This document shows positions 1 to 6,149 of a stretch of DNA of 12,373 nucleotides, in pieces. The stretch is from contig CAYSCH010000287.1 of the NCBI GenBank assembly GCA_964429355.1, forward strand, positions 1 through 12,373. The letters run 5' to 3'. Within the stretch, counting starts at the first letter, position 1. Each line of letters begins with the position of its first letter. The position numbers and the translations under genes are program-made. The notes below the pieces were generated by a model, which saw only the letters and a program-made list of their open reading frames with translations, made no database searches and was not told the origin of the DNA. This DNA is from JAAYAY01 sp964429355. Its GTDB lineage: Bacteria > Planctomycetota > Planctomycetia > Pirellulales > Thermoguttaceae.

Positions 1-1422
1 GGCCTTGATCTGCTGGGATTGCCGCTCGAGCGAGCCTCCTTGCGATTGAATCGCCTGAAGCTGTGTCTCCAACGTCCTGAGACGCAGCTCGTACTGCCTT
101 GGCCGGCCATCGCGTCGGGACAATTCGATCTGATAATTACGAGCAACCTCGGCGGCTTCGGCCTGGACTTGTTTGATGTTGAACAGGATCTGCCGGTACT
201 GAATCTGCAGCTCGGCCTCCTCCTTGAGAAGGGCCTGAATCTCCTTGTCTATCCCATCCCACTTCTCACCCAACCCAAGAATGCTCTGGTGAATCTCGGT
301 CATCCGGTCCAAACGCGCGTCTGGCGAGGGACTCGACTCCATCGGGGAGGTTCTGTCTTCGGGCGGCGAGGCAGCCTGGGAAGCCTCGCTTGCCGGCGAC
401 GGGACCGGCTCCGCCTTTGGCGAACCGTTGCTTTCGCTGTCCGCACCATCGCCCGGAATCGCCGGAACTGCCGTCTCCAGCACCGTGTCCGATACGGCCG
501 GCAGAGGAGAGACCGCGGCTGCCGCCGGCAGGGCGTTGTTGTTCGCCTCGGGGCGCGACGCGGCGGCGTCGATCTTCGCAGAAACGGCCGCCCGTTCTTT
601 GGCGTTTTCAGGAGCGTCACTGGCAGCGGGGACCGGCGCACTCTTCTCCGGTGCCTGATCGCTGGGAGCCGCGTGCTCCTGGCCAGGAACAGCGGCGGTC
701 GTGGACGGCTCCTCATCGAGAACCGGAGAGTCAATCGCCTCACTCCGATCCTGCCCACGAGTTGGGGCGTTACCGGGCGCGGCCGACGCACTCTGACGCG
801 GTTCGGCTTCGGTCCGGTCCAACACGACCATCGCCACGTTCACTCCTACCACGGTCAGCAAGGTCATCGCAACCAGCGTGCCGGCAAACAATCGAAACCA
901 CTTGCGATTCCGTTGCCCTGCAGGCGGCCGCTCACCAGCGGCCTGCGGCGATGCGACGAGGCCCAACGTCTGGGGAAGACTCTGCAGCGGCACGGGGGGC
1001 TCATGCGGTTCCGGAATCGGAGTTGCATTGGCCGTATGGAGTACCGCAGTCACCTCCGACACGAGATCCGCGGGTGGGCTCGTGTCGGTCGTCACCGGAT
1101 GGGGAATGCCGGCCAACGGCGCCGAAGGTACAGCGTGCTTCTCTTTCTGGTCTCCGTTCGGAACCGGCAACGGCGGAGGTGGCGACGAAAAGCCTGGCTT
1201 GGCGACGGAAATCTCCTGCTCTTTCGTTGCCGTTGGCCCGATTCCATTCAACGGCCCGAACAAGCCTTTCACTCGCACGGCGAGAATCCACTTCTCACTC
1301 TCCGACGAACGGACCTCGGTTTCGGGGTGGATCTCGTGCCGCCGGGCCCGACGCAACAACTCGCGACTGGGGATTGGCCCGATCTCTCTGTTGCCCCACT
1401 TGTAGTACCAGCTTGACCCCAT
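1..1422 (-). CDS. GYF_2-domain membrane protein with C-terminal coiled coil (partial, 3' end outside window)
   Basis: The frame is open for 474 codons from an ATG at 1422 to the left edge, so the C-terminus is missing. Residues 1-55 form a GYF_2 (DUF4339-like) domain: a WYY motif at 5-7, GPIPSREL at 15-22 and a closing Trp at 45 before KGLF. A Pro-rich linker leads to one hydrophobic helix at about 176-201, preceded by basic residues. Then comes a long Ala/Pro/Ser/Glu-rich low-complexity stretch (about 202-370) and a charged, Gln- and Glu-rich coiled coil from about 370 to the edge. The start is supported by GGGAGGTG (1428-1435), 5 bases upstream, and by a promoter at 1464-1492. GYF_2 domains are thought to bind proline-rich peptides; this protein probably holds one at the cytoplasmic face with the coiled coil on the other side of the membrane. 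Topology and role are inferred; the partner is unknown. Confidence 0.88.
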   Translation of the reverse strand, partial: MGSSWYYKWGNREIGPIPSRELLRRARRHEIHPETEVRSSESEKWILAVRVKGLFGPLNGIGPTATKEQEISVAKPGFSSPPPPLPVPNGDQKEKHAVPSAPLAGIPHPVTTDTSPPADLVSEVTAVLHTANATPIPEPHEPPVPLQSLPQTLGLVASPQAAGERPPAGQRNRKWFRLFAGTLVAMTLLTVVGVNVAMVVLDRTEAEPRQSASAAPGNAPTRGQDRSEAIDSPVLDEEPSTTAAVPGQEHAAPSDQAPEKSAPVPAASDAPENAKERAAVSAKIDAAASRPEANNNALPAAAAVSPLPAVSDTVLETAVPAIPGDGADSESNGSPKAEPVPSPASEASQAASPPEDRTSPMESSPSPDARLDRMTEIHQSILGLGEKWDGIDKEIQALLKEEAELQIQYRQILFNIKQVQAEAAEVARNYQIELSRRDGRPRQYELRLRTLETQLQAIQSQGGSLERQSQQIKA

Positions 1423-1463
1423 AGCGTCACCTCCCGAACCAGTGCGACGGGCACGCACCCCCC

Positions 1464-1492
1464 GTTGTATCTATCGCTGTCTAAGCTGTCAA
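1464..1492 (-). promoter_or_regulatory. Sigma70-like promoter of the GYF_2 gene
   Basis: On the minus strand a perfect -35 TTGACA (1487-1492) is followed after 17 bases by TACAAC (1464-1469), a 4/6 match to the -10 consensus. The predicted transcript starts near 1457, giving a leader of about 35 bases before the ATG at 1422. The perfect -35 in a GC-rich region makes chance less likely, but there is no transcription evidence. Confidence 0.55.
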
Positions 1493-1552
1493 GTTTTGAT
1501 ACCGCCAAATTCGGCTCCACTGCCCGACCGACCTGTCCGCGTTGGCTTTGGG

Positions 1553-1580
1553 CACGGCGGCCGATCGTTATTCCGCCGTG
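1553..1580. repeat. Perfect 8-bp inverted repeat between divergent promoters
   Basis: CACGGCGG (1553-1560) and CCGCCGTG (1573-1580) are perfect inverted copies separated by 12 bases. The repeat sits between the minus-strand promoter (1464-1492) and the plus-strand promoter (1604-1633), where no transcript would be expected to end. An operator for a dimeric regulator is therefore more plausible than a terminator, although a T-rich stretch follows on the plus strand. The regulator is unknown. Confidence 0.4.
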
Positions 1581-1603
1581 GCCGTCTTGTTGTTTACGGA
1601 TCC

Positions 1604-1633
1604 TTGAACGTGCGGCTCCGGAACACCTACAAT
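1604..1633 (+). promoter_or_regulatory. Sigma70-like promoter of the DUF1080 gene
   Basis: TTGAAC (1604-1609) and TACAAT (1628-1633) are separated by 18 bases, each a 5/6 match to consensus. The predicted start is near 1640, leaving a leader of about 60 bases before the ATG at 1702. It faces away from the promoter of the GYF_2 gene. Confidence 0.55.
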
Positions 1634-1701
1634 AGGGACCGCCGATCGGCCAGGGCGCACGGTCCGGCGATGGATCCCCCCGACAACAAGGAATAACAGC
1701 G

Positions 1702-2346
1702 ATGAAAAGACGCGGTTGGATTGCGGCTGTGTTCGGGCTCTTGCTGACGTCGACCACGGTACCTGCGGCCGATACACCTCCGGCCGACGACGGCTTCGTT
1801 CCCATGTTCGACGGCAAGACTCTCGAAGGCTGGCGGACCACCGGCAACTGGGTTGTGGAGGAGGGGGGCGTGGTGACTCTCAAGCCTCGCCCCGGTGAAT
1901 CGGGCTGGCAGCGTTACGACGCCTATCTGACCACCGATCGCAAGTACAAGGACTTCATTCTCGATCTGGAATTCAAGATCGAAAAGGAGGGTAACTCGGG
2001 CGTCTTCCTCCGCGTGGGAGACACTTCCGACCACGTGAAGACTGGTTTCGAAATCCAGATCCTCGACACGCATGGTCTGGCCAATCCCGGCAACCATGAT
2101 TGCGGTGGCGTGATCGGTGCCGCAGCCCCCGCCAAGAACATGGCGAAACCGGCCGGCCAGTGGAACCGCTATGTGATCACCTGCCAGGGGAGCCGGCTCC
2201 AAGTCGAAATGAACGGCGAGCAGATCCACGACCTCCAGCTCGACAAGTCCCCGCTCAAGGACCGCCCGCTCGAGGGCTACATCGGCTTTCAGGACGAAGC
2301 CAGGCCCGTCTGGTACCGCAACGTCCGCATCAAGAAGCTGAAGTAG
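1702..2346 (+). CDS. Secreted DUF1080 protein (3-keto-disaccharide hydrolase family)
   Basis: This 214-residue protein has a classic signal peptide: basic MKRR, a hydrophobic core to about residue 18, and a likely cut near Ala22-Ala23. The rest is one DUF1080 / 3keto-disac_hyd domain of usual length. Family landmarks are FDGKTLEGW (36-44), NSGVFLR (98-104), EIQILD (117-122), the GAAAPAKN segment followed by GQWN (139-155), and the closing GYIGFQD with VWYRNVRIK (192-211). The fold is a concanavalin-like beta sandwich; some members hydrolyse 3-keto-glycosides, but most in planctomycetes are uncharacterised and highly paralogous, so the substrate here is unknown. AAGGA at 1688-1692 lies 9 bases before the ATG and supports the start. 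It seems to be a single-gene unit, divergent from the GYF_2 gene and convergent with the transporter operon. Confidence 0.93.
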   Translation: MKRRGWIAAVFGLLLTSTTVPAADTPPADDGFVPMFDGKTLEGWRTTGNWVVEEGGVVTLKPRPGESGWQRYDAYLTTDRKYKDFILDLEFKIEKEGNSGVFLRVGDTSDHVKTGFEIQILDTHGLANPGNHDCGGVIGAAAPAKNMAKPAGQWNRYVITCQGSRLQVEMNGEQIHDLQLDKSPLKDRPLEGYIGFQDEARPVWYRNVRIKKLK

Positions 2347-2380
2347 CCGGCAGCCGTCGGCCTTGAAGACCCCGACGCAC

Positions 2381-2396
2381 AGGGATACCGATCCCT
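2381..2396. terminator. Short hairpin between convergent genes, possible terminator
   Basis: AGGGAT and ATCCCT form a 6-bp stem with a 4-base loop, 35 bases after the DUF1080 stop and about 125 bases beyond the ATPase stop. There is no T-run on either side, so it is not a classical intrinsic terminator. Its place between two converging transcripts is the only reason to suspect that role. The rest of the 2347-2521 gap shows nothing clear. Confidence 0.25.
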
Positions 2397-2521
2397 CCAC
2401 CCAGGACAACGCCGGCAACGCCCCGGGGACAAATCTGCGACGCCAAACCGCGGAAGCCTGATTGGCTCGTGCTGCCCGCATGGCTGCCCTAGAATCGTTC
2501 CGCAGCACGCGGGGAGTTCTG

Positions 2522-3181
2522 TCATCCTCCGCCAGATACTCCGCCCGCGGTGCAAATCCTGCCATCGATCAGCTCCAGCCGAATGTCGGCCAATTCGGCC
2601 GCTTCGTCGCGATTGTGGGTGATGTGGAGCACGCTCACGCCCGTTTCTCGCTGTACCCGCTTGAGCAGTTCCATGGTCTGACACCGCGTGCTGTCGTCCA
2701 GAGCGCTGAGCGGCTCGTCGAGGCACAGGGTGGCAGGATGAAAGGCCAGGGCCCGGCCGAGCGCCACTCGCTGCTGCTCGCCGCCACTCAAGCCCTTCGG
2801 ATAGCGGTGCAGAATGTGTTCGATTTCGAGCATCCGGGCGAGATCTGAGACCCGCCGCTCGATCAGTTCCCGTTTCACCCGGCGGACAACCAGGGCCAGC
2901 GCCAGTTGCTCCCTGACGGTCATCGTCGAAAACAGGGCTCCGTCCTGCGGAACGAGCCCGATATTCCGCTGGGCCGGCTTCAACCGGGTCACGTCCGCCT
3001 GCCCGAGTAAGATTCTCCCCCGCACGATTGGCCTGAGGCCGGCGATCGCCTCGAGCAGGGATGTCTTTCCGCACCCCGTCTTTCCCATGAGCACGCCGTA
3101 CCGTCCCGATGGGATCTGGAAAGAAATGCCTTCGAGGACGAAGGAACCAAGCCGGAGGGTCAGGTTGTCGACATGGATCAT
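2522..3181 (-). CDS. ABC transporter ATPase, molybdate/tungstate importer type
   Basis: The 219-residue protein is a complete ABC ATPase that powers the importer encoded upstream. Visible motifs in order are Walker A GKTGCGKT (33-40), Q-loop Gln79, signature LSGGEQQ (131-137), Walker B LCLDEP (152-157), D-loop SALD (159-162) and the switch His189. It ends soon after the switch region, so it lacks the C-terminal TOBE/molybdate-sensing domain of full-length ModC proteins (about 350 residues); short versions occur in other molybdate, tungstate or thiosulfate-like importers. The ATG at 3181 gives the expected MIHVDNLTL start, but there is no good Shine-Dalgarno. A 138-base spacer separates it from the permease and contains a strong hairpin at 3206-3224. 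The substrate is inferred only from the neighbouring genes. Confidence 0.92.
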   Translation of the reverse strand: MIHVDNLTLRLGSFVLEGISFQIPSGRYGVLMGKTGCGKTSLLEAIAGLRPIVRGRILLGQADVTRLKPAQRNIGLVPQDGALFSTMTVREQLALALVVRRVKRELIERRVSDLARMLEIEHILHRYPKGLSGGEQQRVALGRALAFHPATLCLDEPLSALDDSTRCQTMELLKRVQRETGVSVLHITHNRDEAAELADIRLELIDGRICTAGGVSGGG

Positions 3182-3205
3182 GGGGCAGGTGCCTTGTCGA
3201 GGATC

Positions 3206-3224
3206 CCGGGCGGGACAAGCCCGG
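3206..3224. repeat. GC-rich hairpin in the permease-ATPase spacer
   Basis: CCGGGC (3206-3211) and GCCCGG (3219-3224) pair with a 7-base loop, 25 bases upstream of the ATPase start on the minus strand. A second compact palindrome, TGCCG-C-CGGCA, lies at 3235-3245. In the polycistronic RNA these could lower or delay ATPase translation or mark a processing site. Chance pairing is also possible in DNA this GC-rich. Confidence 0.35.
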
Positions 3225-3319
3225 CAGGGTAAGGTGCCGCCGGCAGGACTCGTGACGTTGGGCAGTATTCCGCCATACCATCATTCATTCCATCGTTCCC
3301 TTCCCTGCTCCCTTGCCTT

Positions 3320-4198
3320 TCACAGCGTCAGACTTCGCGTTCCCCAGACTCTCGCGATGATCAGCACGACCACGGCCGCGACCACCATGATCAGCGAGAC
3401 CGCCACAGCCGCCTCCAGATCGCCGATGCTCAACTCCAGAAAAACGGTTGTGGAGAGCACCTCGGTCTTGTTGCGTGTCGCCCCCGCGAAAATCAAGAGC
3501 GGGCCGAATTCGCCCAGTGCCCGGGCCCAGGCCAGAGTGCCGGCCGTCAGCACCCCCCGCCTTGCCTCGGGCAGAACCACCATGGCGAATGCCTGAAATC
3601 GCGAGCACCCGAGGGTCAGCGCCACCTGTTCATGGCGAGCGTCGATCTGGTCGAAAGTCGCCCGCATTGTCCGCACGGCAAACGCGCAGGCCACCATCAA
3701 CTGGGCCAGAATCACCGCCGGGACCTGGTAGACGATCGCCTCGCGGACTGGCCTGGGTGCGTACTGGAATAGAATCAGCAGGCTGAGGCCCACCACGAGC
3801 GGCGGCAGAACAATGGGAATATCCAGAATCGCGTCGATCAGGTTCCGGCCGAAAAACTCGTGGCGTGAAAGCAGGTAACCAATCGGCACCGCGATCACGA
3901 GCGAGAGCAAGGCCGTCATCGTGCACGAGATCAGGCTCAACTGGATCGAATAGCGGATTTCCGGCTTGGCCAGTGCGGAGACGATTGGATCCGCCAAGGC
4001 CAGGAGCGGGTGTTCTTTCGCCCACTCCGCCGTGAAAGACCTGGGCGGGGAACCGGCCATGTACACAACATCCGCCGCCAGCAGAGCCACGATCATCAAC
4101 ACGTAGGTGCCGCCGATGACCGCCAGGATGACGTAGAAGGGAACGTCGGATCCACCCCGGCCCGGTTCGGTTCGAATCTCCTGGATCGCTTCGGTCAC
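3320..4198 (-). CDS. ABC transporter permease, ModB-like
   Basis: The 292-residue inner-membrane protein has about six hydrophobic segments: about 20-47, 84-111, 122-147, 156-176, 215-240 and 262-284. The EAA loop that docks the ATPase lies at about 188-216, with the conserved Gly197 and the LPEARRG stretch. ALGEFG at 227-232 is a hallmark of ModB and sulfate-type permeases. The start is a GTG at 4198 that overlaps the TGA of the binding-protein gene (GTGA), which implies translational coupling and supports both ends. An N-terminal tail of about 20 residues and an extended periplasmic loop (about 48-82) precede the core. With the two-domain binding protein and the ATPase it forms a complete importer, probably for molybdate or tungstate; the oxyanion itself cannot be read from the permease. 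Confidence 0.93.
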   Translation of the reverse strand: MTEAIQEIRTEPGRGGSDVPFYVILAVIGGTYVLMIVALLAADVVYMAGSPPRSFTAEWAKEHPLLALADPIVSALAKPEIRYSIQLSLISCTMTALLSLVIAVPIGYLLSRHEFFGRNLIDAILDIPIVLPPLVVGLSLLILFQYAPRPVREAIVYQVPAVILAQLMVACAFAVRTMRATFDQIDARHEQVALTLGCSRFQAFAMVVLPEARRGVLTAGTLAWARALGEFGPLLIFAGATRNKTEVLSTTVFLELSIGDLEAAVAVSLIMVVAAVVVLIIARVWGTRSLTL

Positions 4199-5769
4199 GG
4201 CTGCTCTGGCTCCGGCACATGCGGCTTCCCGCCCGAATCAACAGCCGTCTTGTCGTCCGTGCCGAGCGGGATCCCTCGCCGCGGTGCCGGCNNNNNNNNN
4301 NTGAAGTCGCTCGATCGGGCAATGCTGAACGGCTGAATCGCGGTTGCCAGCGGCGAGTCGATCCGCACCACGTGTAGTTTCTCCGCCTCGGCCAGGGTGT
4401 CGGTCACATAGGCCAGCACGGCGTCGGCTGCTCCTGTGGTGACTTGCGGCACGAGCATGGCCGAGGTCGCGGTCTCGGTGACGAGGTTGGGCCGGATCCT
4501 CTCCCAAAGGCCCGAACCCTCCAGCAGCCGGCGGCTGAGCACGCCGATCGTGCATTGATCGGGCTGGCCCACGGCCACCCGCATGCCCGGTCTGGCCAAG
4601 TCTTCCAGGCCCACGATCCTCTTGGGGTTACCCGCCTGAGCGACGATCACAATGTCGGCATTCGACACGTTGACACCTTCCTGAAACAGTTCCTTGACCG
4701 TTTCCAGGTAGTAGACATCGCACGCCATGTAGACATCGGGGAAGCCGCCGTCCTGGTTTTCCCGAAGCGTTCGCATCTGCGCCGTCAGGATGCCGCAACC
4801 ATTGTAGATCGTGTTGACGATTACCCCCTCGCGTTGCTGGAATTCCTTGACGATCGGCTCCAACGCACGACGATTGACCGATCCGGCAAAGAACGTGATC
4901 TCGGGGGTCTCCTCCCAGATGTCGCCGTTGACCGGTTCGTAGCCCGTTTCTGCAAACTGCACAAGACCGCGGTCGCGAGCGCTCAGAAACCGGGCAAACT
5001 TGAGCGCCGCAGTCGGCGACTTGCTGTTTCGCAGGACGGCGATTGTGATCTGGGCCGCGCCGCGGTCGAGTTCTTGGCTGTGTAACGCCTCGAGTTCCGG
5101 ATACTGGGCAACCGTTGAGTCCCACACGATCCCCACATCGACGCTGCCGAGTTTCACATCGTTGGCCACCTCCGGTACAGTTGGCTTGAAAACGCCCGCC
5201 GCCGTGACCTGCTTTTCGATCTCCTTCCACACCCCCGCCTCTTCCAGGAGCTTGCGAGTCTTCTGGCCGATGGCCGCCTGCCCGGGATTGGCCATCGCCG
5301 TACGTACGTCGTCTCGGAGAAGATCCCGAATCGACTGGATCCCTTTCGGATTGCCTTTCCGCACCGCCAGGACGGGGCGCATGATCGCAACCGGCATCCG
5401 CTCGACCACAAGGCCTTTGTCGTAGGCCAGATCCGTATACCCTTCGTCGCCCGCCAGGTAGAGATCGCCCGTTCCACTGATTTCGATTTGACTGAGGAGC
5501 GTGGCCGAACCGCCGTACTGGACGCGAACCGGCACTCCGTAGTGCTGGAAGTACTCTGCCACAATCCTCTCCACAGGCGTCTGGATGCCCGCGGCGCAGT
5601 AGAGAAACAATCCTCCAGAGCCGGTCTGCGACGCACCGGTGGACGCCTGCTCCCCCTGCCGACTCAACCCGAACAGGAGAAACCCGAGCACGACCAGAGC
5701 GCACAACGTTCCCACGACCGCGAGATAAAACGTGTTAACGGATCCGCAGGTTCGCGCTCGGCATCTCAT
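4195..5769 (-). CDS. Membrane-anchored binding protein with two tandem ModA-like domains (contains assembly gap)
   Basis: The chain holds two homologous type-2 periplasmic binding domains, about residues 54-285 and 290-489. Both have a ligand-loop start (YCAAG at 57-61; FFAGS in the second), a second loop (YGGSAT; YNGCGI), a GNPK turn (139-142 and 380-383) and a following LLEEAGVW / LLEGSGLW helix. This fits ModA, WtpA and related oxyanion-binding proteins. Residues 12-35 form a hydrophobic helix after a basic N-terminus with no lipobox, so the protein is probably anchored rather than released. Ten Ns at 4292-4301 interrupt codons 490-493, just where domain two should finish; its last helix is missing, so the true gap is probably longer. 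I chose the ATG at 5769; a TTG at 5784 would add five residues, and neither has a clear Shine-Dalgarno. The TGA overlaps the permease start, which supports the tail frame. Confidence 0.88.
   Translation of the reverse strand: MRCRARTCGSVNTFYLAVVGTLCALVVLGFLLFGLSRQGEQASTGASQTGSGGLFLYCAAGIQTPVERIVAEYFQHYGVPVRVQYGGSATLLSQIEISGTGDLYLAGDEGYTDLAYDKGLVVERMPVAIMRPVLAVRKGNPKGIQSIRDLLRDDVRTAMANPGQAAIGQKTRKLLEEAGVWKEIEKQVTAAGVFKPTVPEVANDVKLGSVDVGIVWDSTVAQYPELEALHSQELDRGAAQITIAVLRNSKSPTAALKFARFLSARDRGLVQFAETGYEPVNGDIWEETPEITFFAGSVNRRALEPIVKEFQQREGVIVNTIYNGCGILTAQMRTLRENQDGGFPDVYMACDVYYLETVKELFQEGVNVSNADIVIVAQAGNPKRIVGLEDLARPGMRVAVGQPDQCTIGVLSRRLLEGSGLWERIRPNLVTETATSAMLVPQVTTGAADAVLAYVTDTLAEAEKLHVVRIDSPLATAIQPFSIARSSDFXXXXPAPRRGIPLGTDDKTAVDSGGKPHVPEPEQP
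4292..4301. other. Assembly gap (10 Ns) inside the binding-protein gene
   Basis: Ten undetermined bases lie in the 3' part of the two-domain binding protein. A fixed run of Ns usually marks a scaffold join of unknown size. The reading frame happens to stay open across it, but the last 31 codons look like a Pro-rich tail and not the expected closing helix of a ModA domain, so coding sequence is probably lost here. Confidence 0.95.
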
Positions 5770-6149
5770 GGGTAGCTTCGACAAGATGTCCAGGAATTGT
5801 CGTTTGTCTTCAATTATTCAGCGTACTGACCACCCTTCTTTCGGGCTGCCCGTACTTCGAACGTTCCTCCTACCAGGGCGCCCTCGCTCCATCGGGGCGT
5901 TGCGGCCCATTCCTCCCTCTCGGGCGTCCCCTGCAACTCCTCCAGAGACACCAGCTCTTTCGTGAAACACCGAGCAGGCCGTGAAATTGCTACCAGCAGC
6001 GTAAAAATTCGCCCTCCAGCCCCAATGGCGGGGGACGATTTCTCCGGCAGTCGCGGATGGGTGACCTATCTTTCAGAGATGGACAGTCTGGCCACCTACC
6101 GGCATGTCGCACATGTCGGCGGTTTCATCGACTTCCCTATCGGAGTGAG
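5770..6149. other. Divergent intergenic region, about 380 bases
   Basis: This stretch separates the transporter operon (minus) from the signalling operon (plus) and should hold both promoters. No convincing -35/-10 pair was found for either. On the minus strand an AT-rich patch around 5804-5820 contains an AATAAT-like -10 without a good -35. An 8-bp palindrome GAACGTTC lies at 5859-5866, and a direct repeat CATGTCG-CA-CATGTCG lies near 6103-6118. Reading frames through it have no recognisable protein content. Confidence 0.5.
6142..6145 (+). promoter_or_regulatory. Ribosome binding site that fixes the kinase start
   Basis: GGAG lies 4 bases before the ATG at 6150. The same frame is open further upstream to an ATG at 6057, but that one has no Shine-Dalgarno and the extra 31 residues look non-coding, so 6150 is preferred. 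A GTG at 6207 is a weaker alternative. Confidence 0.5.

Noticed and set aside
19..1416. Long plus-strand reading frames opposite the GYF_2 gene
   Set aside because: They are Arg-rich translations without domains, a normal side effect of GC-rich codon use. The minus frame has a recognised domain, ribosome binding site and promoter.
1627..2565. 312-codon minus-strand frame across the DUF1080 gene
   Set aside because: It overlaps the whole DUF1080 gene and the end of the ATPase gene and shows no domain.
2522..5769. Assigning the symbols modA, modB and modC
   Set aside because: The families fit, but the fused double binding domain and short ATPase leave molybdate, tungstate or another oxyanion open, so no symbol is given.
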